Shown here: piece after piece, positions 8,782 to 17,472 of the stretch
How positions within the stretch are numbered: position 1 is the stretch's first letter
Layout: each line of letters opens with the position of its first letter
Assembly (NCBI RefSeq): GCF_014652315.1
Contig: NZ_BMYO01000002.1
Location: forward strand, 434,001 to 498,000
Reading direction: 5' to 3'
DNA length: 64,000 bases
Source: Jeongeupia chitinilytica
GTDB taxonomy: Bacteria; Pseudomonadota; Gammaproteobacteria; Burkholderiales; Chitinibacteraceae
Notes under the pieces: model-generated
Seen by the model: the letters and a program-made list of their open reading frames with translations, nothing else
Database searches by the model: none
Told to the model about the DNA's origin: nothing
Translations under genes and position numbers: made by a program

Positions 8782-10260
8782 TCAACCCTTGGGTGCCTTC
8801 ATGCGCTGCTTCGCGGTCTGGCGCTCCTGCTCGCTCTTCATCAGCAGCGTATAGGCGATGTAGTACTTGAAGATGCTGCTGACGTAGGTGACCGTTTCCG
8901 GACCGATCTTTTCGGCGGCGACGACCTCGACGTTGTTGAACCACTTGTTCGGGTCCAGCCCGCGCTTGCTGGCTTCCTTGCGCAGCTGGCTGATGCGGCC
9001 GGCGCCGGCGTTGTAGGAGGCGAACGCAAACAGTCCCTTGTTGAGCGTGTTCATCGGTTCCTTGGCGTAGTACTGGTCGATCATGAAGCGGATGTACTTC
9101 ACGCCGGCATGGATGTTCGGCTCGACCTGGCGCACGTCGCCCACCTTCATTTCCTTGCCGGTTGCAGGCATCAGCTGCATCACGCCGATGGCGCCCACGT
9201 GGCTGCGCGCCTGCTGGTCCAGTCGCGATTCCTGATAGCCCTGAGCCATCATCAGCAGATAGTCCATCTGGTACTGCTTGCCGTAGCGCTGGAAAATGGC
9301 TTTGGTGGATTCGAAGCGTTGCAGGTCGGTGGTTTGCAGCGCGTTCTTGACGAAGTTCTGCTCGCCCAGATAGCGCTTGAGGATGGTATTGCCGAACGTC
9401 GTCCCCTGGCCGTGACTCTTGATGAAGGCATCCAGATCGGCTTTCAGTTGCGGGCTGTTCTTGCGCATCATCATCGCGAGCTGACCATTGGCATTGATGA
9501 CCAGGTCGCTGCGGACCTGCAGTTTGGGCAGCACCTTGGCCCAGAGTTTTGCCTTGTAATCGTCAACGACGGCTGCCTTGAGCAGGCCGCTGTTGACCAT
9601 CTCGAGCAGGTCTTCGTCCTGAAGCTCTTCGGCCGCCGCTTCCAGCCTGATGAGCGACCGTTTTTCCCTGGCGAAGCGCTGGTTGAGCTGCTGCAGATGG
9701 GTCCAGTAGCTCGACGATTTGCGCACATACAGCGACTGGCCAGCCAGATCTTCAAGCTTCGCCAGCTTGGGCGAGTTGGGGCCGGTGACGATGACTTCGT
9801 TGATGTTGGTGAAGGTCGGGGTGGTGAAGTCCACCTGTTTGAGTCGCTCGGGCGTAATGGTCAGGCCTGCCGCGGCAATGTCGCCGCGTCCGGCCAGCAG
9901 TGCCGGAATGATCTGGTCGCGCCGGGTCGGCACGAAGAGGACGAAGATCTTGACGTTGCCGGTTTTCAGCCGTTTGTTGAGTTCGTCTTCGTAGGCCTTG
10001 AGCGCTTCATAGCTGGCGCCGCGTTGCTGGCCGTTCTCGACCCAGTAGTGGGTCTTGGAATAGACCACGAGCACCCGGATCAGCCGGCGCTTGATCATGC
10101 CGTCGAGGTCGCCGGTATAGACCGGGTTGGCATACGGCAATTCGCCGTAGATGCGTGCCGGCGCAGACGCGGGGGCAGAAGCGGGCGGCGCGGCGCCCAG
10201 ATTCGCGCCAAGGCTGACGATCAGCCCCAGCAACAGGGATTTGATGATGTTGCCTGACAT
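8782..10260 (-). CDS. Membrane-associated lytic transglycosylase, MltF-like
   Basis: 492 residues. A signal peptide (about 1-23) and an Ala/Pro linker lead into a periplasmic solute-binding-like domain (about residues 55-300, with RGDIAAAGLTITPERLKQVDFT), and then a transglycosylase SLT domain from about residue 315. The catalytic glutamate is in QESRLDQ, followed by GAIGVMQLMPAT and SYNAGAGR, which are family signatures. This two-part build is that of MltF, which cleaves peptidoglycan between MurNAc and GlcNAc to give anhydro ends. No lipobox is visible, so it may be anchored differently from lipoprotein relatives. A second gene of the same build lies at 57.3-58.7 kb. Confidence 0.92.
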   Translation of the reverse strand: MSGNIIKSLLLGLIVSLGANLGAAPPASAPASAPARIYGELPYANPVYTGDLDGMIKRRLIRVLVVYSKTHYWVENGQQRGASYEALKAYEDELNKRLKTGNVKIFVLFVPTRRDQIIPALLAGRGDIAAAGLTITPERLKQVDFTTPTFTNINEVIVTGPNSPKLAKLEDLAGQSLYVRKSSSYWTHLQQLNQRFAREKRSLIRLEAAAEELQDEDLLEMVNSGLLKAAVVDDYKAKLWAKVLPKLQVRSDLVINANGQLAMMMRKNSPQLKADLDAFIKSHGQGTTFGNTILKRYLGEQNFVKNALQTTDLQRFESTKAIFQRYGKQYQMDYLLMMAQGYQESRLDQQARSHVGAIGVMQLMPATGKEMKVGDVRQVEPNIHAGVKYIRFMIDQYYAKEPMNTLNKGLFAFASYNAGAGRISQLRKEASKRGLDPNKWFNNVEVVAAEKIGPETVTYVSSIFKYYIAYTLLMKSEQERQTAKQRMKAPKG

Positions 10261-10370
10261 GACGGCCTCCCCGGGCCGCTTGCGGCCGGTGCCTCCCTGT
10301 TGATGTTTTCAGGATAGGCTGGCCGGATCGACGATCCGACCGTACATCGGGAAGAGCAGACGACCGGCGT

Positions 10371-11915
10371 TCAGCGCAGTTTTCGCTGGGCGGCGATGAT
10401 CAAGCCGGTGACGACCGCGAAACCGGCCAGATAACGGTACATGTCCTGACAGGCGAGCAACTGCGCTTGCTGGGCGAGCAGCCGGGCAAGCTCGGCCTGG
10501 GCGCCGGCCAGCGCCTCTGCGTCGCCGAATCCGTTTTGCCTGAAAACGTCGGCCATGTGCGCGAGCCAGCTGTCGATTTGCGGGTTGCCGGCGTGCACGG
10601 CGCCAGCGAGATTGTCGTGGACGGCGAACTGGCGGTCCTGCAGCAGCACCGCAGCCAGGGCGCTGGACATCGAGGTGGCCAGCTGGCGCATGAGGTTCTT
10701 GCCCTGATAGCCATGACCGAAATAGGCGTCGCCGAGTTCGCTGAAGGTCAGGCCGGCTACCGGCAGGACGACCATCACCGAAAACAGTCCCTGAAACGCG
10801 AGCCCATACATCAGCCAATGGGTGTCCACCCCCGGCGGCATCAGCGAGAACCACCAGCACACACCTGCCATGATCAGCGTGCCGGCCAGCATCAGCGGTT
10901 TCTTGTCGGGCAGCCCCCGGCTGAAACGGATGTAAAGCATGACAGCCACGAAGGTTGCCACGCCGGCGAAACTGTCGAGCCAGCCGACCGCAATCAAAGG
11001 CAGCCCCAGGCCGCGTTCGGCATAGATCGGAAACAGGTAGCCGCTGAAATTCTTGATGGCGTAGTAGAGAAAGTACAGTCCCAGCCCGGTGAGGTAGACC
11101 GGATTGGCCAGTACCCGCAGGTGCAGGATCGGCTGCGGATGGCGCCACTGGTGCACCAGGAAGACCAGCAGCAACGTCAGGCCGCCACCGGCCAGCAGCA
11201 ACAGCCGGAACGGATGCGCAAACACGTCGTAGCGGGTGTCGCTGAGCATCAGCTGCAGGCACAGCACCGCAGTGCCGAACAGCAGCAGCCCGCCGATGGC
11301 CAAGGGTTCGCGCTCCGTCGCGGGTTCGGCATCGGGCAGCAGAAACCATGCGCCGAGCAGCGCCAGTACGGCAGGCGGCAATGCGCCATAAAACACCATG
11401 TGCCAGCTGCCGTTGTCGACAAGGGTGGCAGCCAGCAACGGTGCAATGCACGACGCACTGAAAATGCCGTACATGAAGTATTTGACCGCCAGCGCCCGTT
11501 CCGGCCCCTTGAACATCAGCGGGATCAGCACGCGCGAACTGGTGAAGAAGGCGCCGCCGCCGACCCCCTGCACGAAGCGGAACAGCGTCAGGCTGCCCAG
11601 ACTGCCGCTTTGCGAGCAGCCGATGGTGCCGATGATGAACAGGGTCAGCGCCGCACAGAGATAGCGGCGGTAGCCGAACCGCCGCACCGACCATTGCTGT
11701 TTGACGATCATCATCAGGCTGCCGATCGCATACGCGGCCTGCGCCTGTGCGAATTCGCGCGGTGCTGCACCGATGCCGCCCATGATGTGGCTGGCGGCAA
11801 ACACGAACATCATGTTTTCCAGGAATTCGACGCCGGTGATCAGCCCGAGCAGGGCCATCAGCAGGCGTTTCTTGCCGGCACGAAGACGCGCGTGCAGGCG
11901 CAGCCGGGTGATCAT
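10371..11915 (-). CDS. MFS drug-efflux-type transporter (DHA2-like)
   Basis: 514 residues with about 12-14 hydrophobic segments along the chain. The first loop RFGYRRY and LFRFVQGVGGGAFF fit major facilitator superfamily antiporters, and the length suits the DHA2 group of proton-driven drug exporters. Its start overlaps the end of the marR gene by 4 bases, so the two are cotranscribed and probably translationally coupled. The pairing with a MarR regulator suggests export of a toxic phenolic or drug-like compound that lifts repression. The substrate itself is unknown. Confidence 0.85.
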   Translation of the reverse strand: MITRLRLHARLRAGKKRLLMALLGLITGVEFLENMMFVFAASHIMGGIGAAPREFAQAQAAYAIGSLMMIVKQQWSVRRFGYRRYLCAALTLFIIGTIGCSQSGSLGSLTLFRFVQGVGGGAFFTSSRVLIPLMFKGPERALAVKYFMYGIFSASCIAPLLAATLVDNGSWHMVFYGALPPAVLALLGAWFLLPDAEPATEREPLAIGGLLLFGTAVLCLQLMLSDTRYDVFAHPFRLLLLAGGGLTLLLVFLVHQWRHPQPILHLRVLANPVYLTGLGLYFLYYAIKNFSGYLFPIYAERGLGLPLIAVGWLDSFAGVATFVAVMLYIRFSRGLPDKKPLMLAGTLIMAGVCWWFSLMPPGVDTHWLMYGLAFQGLFSVMVVLPVAGLTFSELGDAYFGHGYQGKNLMRQLATSMSSALAAVLLQDRQFAVHDNLAGAVHAGNPQIDSWLAHMADVFRQNGFGDAEALAGAQAELARLLAQQAQLLACQDMYRYLAGFAVVTGLIIAAQRKLR

Positions 11916-12394
11916 GCCGGCGACAAACCCCGGTCGATGCTGCCGAGTGCGGCGAGCAGCATCGGTTGCAGGTCCGGATCGACCAGCGTCCAGCAGGCTT
12001 CGTATGCGGTGTAAACCGAGGGAACAGCCTGTTTCTGCAGTGCGCGTCCGGCGTCGGTGACGCTCAGCTCCAGTCCGCGCCGGTCGGTTGGCGACGGGGA
12101 GCGGGCCAGCAGACCGCGCTTTTCCAATGCATCGAGCAGCCGGGTGATCTGGGTGCGGGTGGCATCGAGCGTAATGCTGAGCTCGGTCGGGCGCATCGGG
12201 CCGTCGACCTCGCTGGCCAGCAAGGTCAGGGCGAGGTATTCGCGCATGTCGAGACCATGCGGTGCCAGCGCGGCGTTGATCCGGTTTTCGAGCAGGTGGG
12301 CCGCGCGGAACAGCCGCCGCGATGCGATGATGGCATCGCGGGGGGCGGCAGGATTGGTGGCGCAGATGTGCTCGATGCGGGCTTCAAACTCCAT
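11912..12394 (-). CDS. MarR family transcriptional regulator
   Basis: 160 residues with the winged helix of MarR proteins: LLASEVDGPMRPTELS (helix), TRTQITRLLDALEKRGLLARSPSPTDRRGLELSVT (recognition helix and wing, with the conserved DRR). EmrR is the nearest well-known type. It should bind a palindrome as a dimer and let go when a small aromatic ligand is bound. A perfect palindrome lies 10 bases upstream of the start codon, which points to autorepression. It forms an operon with the downstream MFS exporter. Confidence 0.93.
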   Translation of the reverse strand: MEFEARIEHICATNPAAPRDAIIASRRLFRAAHLLENRINAALAPHGLDMREYLALTLLASEVDGPMRPTELSITLDATRTQITRLLDALEKRGLLARSPSPTDRRGLELSVTDAGRALQKQAVPSVYTAYEACWTLVDPDLQPMLLAALGSIDRGLSPA

Positions 12395-12403
12395 GACGGG
12401 TCC

Positions 12404-12422
12404 TTATTTGATTATCAAATAA
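12404..12422. promoter_or_regulatory. Probable MarR operator palindrome
   Basis: TTATTTGAT-T-ATCAAATAA is a perfect 9-bp inverted repeat with a one-base centre. It is AT-rich in GC-rich surroundings and sits right before the marR start. Its TTGAT/ATCAA core fits the usual MarR half-sites. Binding here would block the marR-MFS operon. Confidence 0.7.
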
Positions 12423-12547
12423 ATAATATCATATGAAACAAAATGCAGGTGTGCCGAGCTTGGAACAAGGTATTGTGGAAAACCGCCGTTTCGCCGGCGA
12501 AGGCAGTTTGTTACCCTGACGGGTTGCTTCGAAGATGGCCAAGCTGG

Positions 12548-12565
12548 GTCCGGCTCGCGCCGGAC
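12548..12565 (+). other. Leader hairpin before lysP
   Basis: GTCCGGC and GCCGGAC form a perfect 7-bp stem with a TCGC loop, ending 26 bases before the lysP start, which itself lacks a recognisable ribosome binding site. It could shape translation of lysP. No lysine riboswitch core is seen. Confidence 0.35.
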
Positions 12566-12591
12566 GTGTTCAATCTCTATAGAACTCCTGT

Positions 12592-14079
12592 ATGCAAGAA
12601 CATCAAACTCATGCCGCCGATGGCGGCGCGCCCACCTTGCGGCGCAGCCTCAAGGCGCGCCATCTGACGATGATCGCCATTGGCGGCTCGATCGGCACCG
12701 GGCTGTTCGTCGCCTCCGGCGCAACGGTGTCGCAGGCCGGCCCCGGTGGTGCAATTGCCGCTTATGCGCTGATCGGCCTGATGGTCTACTTCCTGATGAC
12801 CAGTCTGGGCGAGCTGGCGGCGTACATGCCGGTGGCCGGTTCGTTCTCGACCTACGGCGCCAAGTACGTCGACGAGGGCTTCGGTTTCGCGCTGGGCTGG
12901 AACTACTGGTACAACTGGGCGGTCACGATTGCGGTCGAGCTCGCTGCGGCGCAGCTGGTGATGCACTACTGGTTTCCGGATGTGCCGGGAATTTACTGGA
13001 GCGCGCTGTTTCTCGGGCTGATGTTCCTGCTCAACTACATCTCGGTGAAAGGCTTCGGTGAGGCCGAGTACTGGTTTGCGCTGATCAAGGTTGTAACCGT
13101 GCTGGTGTTCATCGGCGTGGGCCTGGCGATGATCTTCGGCATCCTCAAGGGCGGGGCGCAGCAGAGCTTCGGCAACTTCACCACCGGCGATGCGCCGTTC
13201 GTGGGCGGCTTTCCGGCCATGCTCGGTGTGGCGATGATTGCCGGTTTCTCGTTCCAGGGGACCGAGCTGATCGGTGTTGCGGCCGGCGAGTCGGAAAACC
13301 CGCGCCGCAACATCCCGCGCGCGGTGAAACAGGTGTTCTGGCGCATCCTGCTGTTCTATGTGCTGGCGATCTTCCTGATCGGCGTGCTGATCCCGTATAC
13401 CGATCCGAGCCTGCTGAAGAACGATGTGGCCGATATCGGTGTTTCGCCGTTCACGCTGGTGTTCCAGCATGCCGGTCTGGCTTTTGCCGCCGGTTTGATG
13501 AATGCGGTGATCCTGACGGCGGTGCTGTCTGCAGGCAATTCGGGCATGTACGCGTCGACGCGGATGCTCTACAACCTTGCAACGGAAGGCAAGGCGCCGA
13601 AACTGTTTGCTCGTTTGTCGAGGAACGGTGTGCCGCGCAATGCGTTGTATGCGACGACGGCGGTCGGTGCGCTGTGCTTCCTGACTTCGCTGTACGGCGA
13701 CAAGGAGGTCTACCTGTGGCTGCTGAATACTTCGGGCATGACCGGTTTCATCGCCTGGCTCGGCATTGCGATCAGCCATTACCGCTTCCGCAAGGGCTTC
13801 GTGGCGCAAGGGCACTCGCTTGAAGACCTGCCGTACAAGTCGAAGTTCTTCCCGCTCGGGCCGATGTTTGCCTTCGTGTTGTGCATGGTGATCATGCTGG
13901 GCCAGAACTATCAGGCTTTCCTGCTCGACCGCATCGACTGGGTGGGCGTGGTGGCGACCTATATCGGCATTCCGTTGTTCCTCGCGATCTGGTGGGGCTA
14001 CCGGATCAAGAACAAGTCGCGTCTGGTGGCCTATGCGGACATGGACTTCCCGCACGAGTCGGACAACGACAAGCGCTGA
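12592..14079 (+). CDS. lysP: Lysine-specific permease LysP (APC superfamily)
   Basis: 495 residues, very close to E. coli LysP throughout: RHLTMIAIGGSIGTGLFVASGA, LGWNYWYNWAVT, FSFQGTELIGVAAGES and LSAGNSGMYASTRMLY are nearly unchanged. It has the usual 12 transmembrane helices and takes up lysine with protons across the inner membrane. In enterobacteria LysP also senses lysine for CadC; no cad genes are in this window. A terminator follows directly. The nearby divergent marR is probably unrelated. Identification is firm at family level and good at substrate level. Confidence 0.95.
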   Translation: MQEHQTHAADGGAPTLRRSLKARHLTMIAIGGSIGTGLFVASGATVSQAGPGGAIAAYALIGLMVYFLMTSLGELAAYMPVAGSFSTYGAKYVDEGFGFALGWNYWYNWAVTIAVELAAAQLVMHYWFPDVPGIYWSALFLGLMFLLNYISVKGFGEAEYWFALIKVVTVLVFIGVGLAMIFGILKGGAQQSFGNFTTGDAPFVGGFPAMLGVAMIAGFSFQGTELIGVAAGESENPRRNIPRAVKQVFWRILLFYVLAIFLIGVLIPYTDPSLLKNDVADIGVSPFTLVFQHAGLAFAAGLMNAVILTAVLSAGNSGMYASTRMLYNLATEGKAPKLFARLSRNGVPRNALYATTAVGALCFLTSLYGDKEVYLWLLNTSGMTGFIAWLGIAISHYRFRKGFVAQGHSLEDLPYKSKFFPLGPMFAFVLCMVIMLGQNYQAFLLDRIDWVGVVATYIGIPLFLAIWWGYRIKNKSRLVAYADMDFPHESDNDKR

Positions 14080-14110
14080 TTCCTGCTGGCCACCTTGCCG
14101 GTGCAATAAA

Positions 14111-14137
14111 GCCGACCCCGACGGGTTGGCTTTTTTT
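14111..14137 (+). terminator. Rho-independent terminator of lysP
   Basis: GCCGACCC and GGGTTGGC pair (one G-U) around CGAC and are followed by seven T. It lies 31 bases past the lysP stop. The 190 bases from here to the rplI terminator hold nothing I can support. Confidence 0.85.
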
Positions 14138-14327
14138 CGTCGTGATGTCTCGGAGGTTCCGGCGCGACGATAGGGGGCAAGGTGGCTTCCGGGCTGGCTT
14201 TGTGGAATTCAGGTTGACCCGGAGTCGGAAGCGAGGGGTCGCCGCATGTCCGGTTCGATCGTGATCGAAAGCCGAATTGCCGCAGGCTGGAGCGACCACG
14301 TCCGCTGCGCCACAGCGTGCCGGGCAA

Positions 14328-14354
14328 CAAAAAAGGCACCCGAAGGTGCCTTTC
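14328..14354 (-). terminator. Terminator of the rpsF-priB-rpsR-rplI operon
   Basis: AAAGGCACC/GGTGCCTTT make a 9-bp stem around CGAA. On the minus strand a T-run follows. It lies 23 bases past the rplI stop. Confidence 0.85.
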
Positions 14355-14376
14355 TTGTTGGGCCGAAGCTGGACGA

Positions 14377-14826
14377 TTACTGCTCGCCAACCACGGTAAC
14401 CTTCACTTCGACCACGACATCGTGGTGCAGCGCGAGGGCAATGTCGTACTCGCCGATGGCCTTGAACGGGCCTTCCGGCAGACGGACTTCCGACTTCTTC
14501 ACTTCGATGCCGTTGCTGGTGAATGCTTCGGCGATGTCGGCGGTCGTGACCGAGCCGAACAGACGGCCGTCCACACCAGCCTTCTGGCTGATGGTGACGA
14601 CGGCGCCTTCGAGCTGGGCAGCACGCGACTGGGCGCCAGCAAGAATGTCGGCCTGACGGGCTTCGAGTTCGGCGCGGCGCGCTTCGAATTCAGCCAGGTT
14701 GGCGTCGTTGGCACGCTTGGCCTTGCCTTGCGGGATCAGGAAGTTACGTGCGTAACCGTCCTTGACCTTGACCACGTCGCCGAGGCCACCGAGGTTTGCG
14801 ACTTTTTCGAGCAGAATGATTTGCAT
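14377..14826 (-). CDS. rplI: 50S ribosomal protein L9
   Basis: 149 residues, the normal length. The N-terminal MQIILLEKVANLGGLGDVVKVKDGYARNFL segment is the L9 signature, followed by the long connecting helix and the C-terminal RNA-binding domain (GRLFGSVT...). It is the last gene of the ribosomal operon, 17 bases after rpsR, and is followed by a terminator. Confidence 0.99.
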   Translation of the reverse strand: MQIILLEKVANLGGLGDVVKVKDGYARNFLIPQGKAKRANDANLAEFEARRAELEARQADILAGAQSRAAQLEGAVVTISQKAGVDGRLFGSVTTADIAEAFTSNGIEVKKSEVRLPEGPFKAIGEYDIALALHHDVVVEVKVTVVGEQ

Positions 14827-14843
14827 GTCAGTTTCCCCTCGAA

Positions 14844-15071
14844 TCAGTGCAGATCGGTGAACGGCAGCAGGGACAGCAGGCGAGCGCGCTTGATCGCGGT
14901 CGACAGCTGACGCTGGTACTTGGCCTTGGTGCCGGTGATGCGGGCCGGGATGATCTTGCCGTTTTCAGCAATGAAATCCTTCAGGATGGCGATATCTTTG
15001 TAATCGATATGCTTGATGCCTTCGGCGGTGAAGCGGCAGAATTTTTTCCGCTTAAACAGATGACGGGACAT
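14844..15071 (-). CDS. rpsR: 30S ribosomal protein S18
   Basis: 75 residues, the normal size. KKFCRFTAEGIKHIDYKD and the basic TGTKAKYQRQLSTAIKRARLLSLLPF tail are the S18 signatures. S18 pairs with S6 on the small subunit platform, and both are in this operon. It starts 9 bases after priB. Confidence 0.99.
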   Translation of the reverse strand: MSRHLFKRKKFCRFTAEGIKHIDYKDIAILKDFIAENGKIIPARITGTKAKYQRQLSTAIKRARLLSLLPFTDLH

Positions 15072-15080
15072 GTTAATTCC

Positions 15081-15386
15081 TCAATTCAGCAATTCAAATT
15101 CATTGATGTGCAAAACAAGACGACGGCGCTGGCGCTGACTGACTGCGGCAAAAAAGCCGCGAACCTTGAGCTGCTGGCCGGTGGTCAGCCGGTTGACTGC
15201 CAGTCCGACCGTGCCGACCGCGACGGCTTCCACTTCGATGTTGATCCGACGTGGCTTGCCGTTTTCCTCCTGGCTCGATTCGTGACTGATGACACAGTGC
15301 TGAACCGGTATGCCGGCGGGGGTGTATCGCAGCGGAGGCAGTTCGATCAGGGTGCCGCCGAGTATCGCCTTGTTTCGGTCAGGCAC
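15081..15386 (-). CDS. priB: Primosomal replication protein PriB
   Basis: 101 residues forming a single OB fold related to SSB (LPPLRYTPAGIPVQHCVISHES, then VAVGTVGLAVNRLTTGQQLKVRGFFA). PriB binds single-stranded DNA and links PriA to DnaT or DnaB at stalled forks. The start is a GTG that directly follows the rpsF stop (TAAGTG), so translation is probably coupled. Placement between rpsF and rpsR is the rule in beta- and gammaproteobacteria. Confidence 0.97.
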   Translation of the reverse strand: MPDRNKAILGGTLIELPPLRYTPAGIPVQHCVISHESSQEENGKPRRINIEVEAVAVGTVGLAVNRLTTGQQLKVRGFFAAVSQRQRRRLVLHINEFELLN

Positions 15387-15755
15387 TTAGGCAGCAGCCT
15401 GGCCTTCCTGTGCCGGAGCAGTCAGCGACTTCGACTTCTCTTCCTTCATCATCGGCGACGCTTCGGTGACAGCGTGGTCCATCTTGATGATCAGGTGGCG
15501 CAGCACGGCATCGTTGAACTTGAACGCGTGTTCGAGTTCGTCCAGGGTTTCCTGGCCGATTTCGACGTTCATCAGGACGTAGTGTGCCTTGTGGATCTTC
15601 TGGATCGGGTAAGCCAGTTGACGGCGGCCCCAGTCTTCCAGGCGATGCACGGTACCGTTGCCGGTAGCGATCAGGCTCTTGTAGCGCTCGACCATGGCGG
15701 GCACTTGCTCGCTTTGGTCCGGGTGCACGATAAAGACGATCTCGTAATGTCGCAT
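15387..15755 (-). CDS. rpsF: 30S ribosomal protein S6
   Basis: 122 residues. MRHYEIVFIVHPDQSEQV, VHRLEDWGRRQLAYPIQK and YVLMNVE are the S6 signatures, with an Ala/Glu-rich tail. First gene of the rpsF-priB-rpsR-rplI operon, preceded by a good sigma-70 promoter. Confidence 0.99.
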   Translation of the reverse strand: MRHYEIVFIVHPDQSEQVPAMVERYKSLIATGNGTVHRLEDWGRRQLAYPIQKIHKAHYVLMNVEIGQETLDELEHAFKFNDAVLRHLIIKMDHAVTEASPMMKEEKSKSLTAPAQEGQAAA

Positions 15756-15818
15756 GTGTTCTCCTTATGGGTTAAAGCCTGCCGCTAGCGACGTCGGTCA
15801 GGCAAGGGGTAACTCACA

Positions 15819-15847
15819 ATGATAGCCGATCGGCGCGCTTGCCTCAA
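15819..15847 (-). promoter_or_regulatory. Sigma-70 promoter of the rpsF operon
   Basis: On the minus strand TTGAGG (15842-15847) and TATCAT (15819-15824) are separated by exactly 17 bases. Transcription should begin near 15812, about 57 bases before the rpsF start. It overlaps nothing coding, lying just past the end of fdxA. Confidence 0.7.
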
Positions 15848-15862
15848 GCGGCGCGCATGCGA

Positions 15863-16186
15863 TCAGCGCTCGACCTGGTCAAGCTTGCCGCTGACGGCCG
15901 CCCAGGTCTCGTGATCCGGCAGCGGGTCTTTCTTCTCGACGATGGCCGGCCAGGATTTCGACAGTTCGGCGTTCAGTGCGATGTAGTCCTGCATGTCGGC
16001 CGGGACGTCATCCTCGGCATAGATGGCCTCGACCGGGCACTCCGCGACGCACAGCGTGCAGTCGATGCATTCGTCCGGATCGATGACCAGAAAATTCGGG
16101 CCTTCGCGGAAGCAGTCCACCGGGCAGACGTCGACGCAGTCGGTGTACTTGCACTTCACACAGGCGTCGGTCACAACGTAGGTCAT
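15863..16186 (-). CDS. fdxA: 7Fe-8S ferredoxin (FdxA type)
   Basis: 107 residues. The N-terminal half has CVKCKYTDCVDVCPVDC, the 3Fe-4S/4Fe-4S arrangement of Azotobacter ferredoxin I, and then CIDCTLCVAECPVEAI. The rest is the conserved tail (NAELSKSWP). It is a soluble low-potential electron carrier. A ribosome binding site AAAGGAC precedes the ATG. It is divergent from gluQ, with a shared 69-base intergenic region. Confidence 0.97.
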   Translation of the reverse strand: MTYVVTDACVKCKYTDCVDVCPVDCFREGPNFLVIDPDECIDCTLCVAECPVEAIYAEDDVPADMQDYIALNAELSKSWPAIVEKKDPLPDHETWAAVSGKLDQVER

Positions 16187-16255
16187 CGTATTTGTCCTTT
16201 TCTTGGGGCGAGACGGTCGTCAGAATATTGCGATATTACCAAAGCCCCTACTTGG

Positions 16256-17218
16256 GTGATCGACGACGTGGCTATTTGCAAAGAATCCAGTGCGCTAATC
16301 CCTCGCCCGTACCGCGGTCGTTTTGCGCCCAGTCCCACCGGCGACTTGCATCTGGGGTCGTTGATGGCGGCGTTGGCAAGTTATCTGGAGGCGCGACAAG
16401 CCGGTGGCGAGTGGTTGCTGCGTGTCGAGGATCTGGATCCGCCGCGCACGGTGCCCGGGGCGGCCGAGCGGATCCTGCGTGTGCTCGAGGCTTACGGTTT
16501 CGAGTGGGATGGCGAGGTTTGCTATCAAAGTCGGCGTGGCGAGCTCTATCTTGCCGCGATCGAGCGGTTGAAGTCGGTGGACATGCTGTACGGGTGTGCC
16601 TGCACGCGTAAGGAAATTGCCGCAATTGCACATGCCGGCATCGACGGTCCGGTTTATCCCGGGACCTGTCGAGGCGGGCTGGCGGCTGGCGTCGAGGCAC
16701 GTGCGTGGCGGGTACGGACTGACGACGCTGTTGTTGGCTATCCGGATCGTATTCAGGGTTGGCAGCAGCAAAATCTTGCTCAGCAGGTGGGGGACTTCGT
16801 GCTGCTGCGTGCGGACGGGCTGGTGGCTTACCAGTTGGCGGTGGTGGTCGATGATGCGGCGCAAGGCGTGACTGACGTGGTGCGTGGTTCGGACCTGCTG
16901 GATTCGACGCCAAGGCAGATCCGTCTGCAGCAACTGCTTGATTTTGCTACGCCCGGTTATGCGCACATCCCGGTGCTGGTCAACGAGCATGGCGAGAAAC
17001 TGAGCAAGCAGACGCTGGCCCGGCCGCTTGATCCGGACTGCGGAGTTGAGGGCCTTGTTGCTGCTTTGAGGTTGCTGGGACAGTCGCCGCCTGCTTCGCT
17101 TTTGCGGGCGTCCCGTTCCGAGGTGTGGGCCTGGGCGTTGGCGCACTGGCGGATGGATGCATTGACCGGGCGGCGGACTGTTGCCATTGGCGAGATCGGT
17201 TCGGTTTCGGGTGGTTGA
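16256..17218 (+). CDS. gluQ: Glutamyl-Q tRNA(Asp) synthetase
   Basis: About 320 residues. It has RFAPSPTGDLHLGSL (HIGH-like), LRVEDLDPPRT, a zinc-type cysteine set (CACTRKE...CRGG) and KLSKQT (KMSKS-like), but no anticodon-binding domain. This is the truncated GluRS paralogue that attaches glutamate to queuosine at position 34 of tRNA-Asp. The start is uncertain: GTG at 16256 and GTG at 16268 are both possible, with no clear ribosome binding site and no ATG in a sensible place. Confidence 0.93.
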   Translation: MIDDVAICKESSALIPRPYRGRFAPSPTGDLHLGSLMAALASYLEARQAGGEWLLRVEDLDPPRTVPGAAERILRVLEAYGFEWDGEVCYQSRRGELYLAAIERLKSVDMLYGCACTRKEIAAIAHAGIDGPVYPGTCRGGLAAGVEARAWRVRTDDAVVGYPDRIQGWQQQNLAQQVGDFVLLRADGLVAYQLAVVVDDAAQGVTDVVRGSDLLDSTPRQIRLQQLLDFATPGYAHIPVLVNEHGEKLSKQTLARPLDPDCGVEGLVAALRLLGQSPPASLLRASRSEVWAWALAHWRMDALTGRRTVAIGEIGSVSGG

Positions 17219-17472
17219 TTCTTACGTTTTGCGCAATGAAACGTGTACGGCCTGCTGGTTGGGCCTTGCGTTTTTCGAGGCTGATTTTGACCGGAATCAG
17301 GGTGGCTTAATTCGCCTGAAAGCCGCGCCAATGGTGAATCCGCAACGGATTGCCGTGTGTTCCGGAGGCTGCCTTGCAAGCGCTTCAACCGGGGTGATAT
17401 GTTGCGATCCAATATTCGGATAAAGCACTCAGCACCTGCTGGCTGAGCATTAAGCGCCCTTGGGGGGACAAC

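Noticed and set aside
12423..12591. Lysine riboswitch before lysP
   Set aside because: The region is too short and lacks the multi-helix core.
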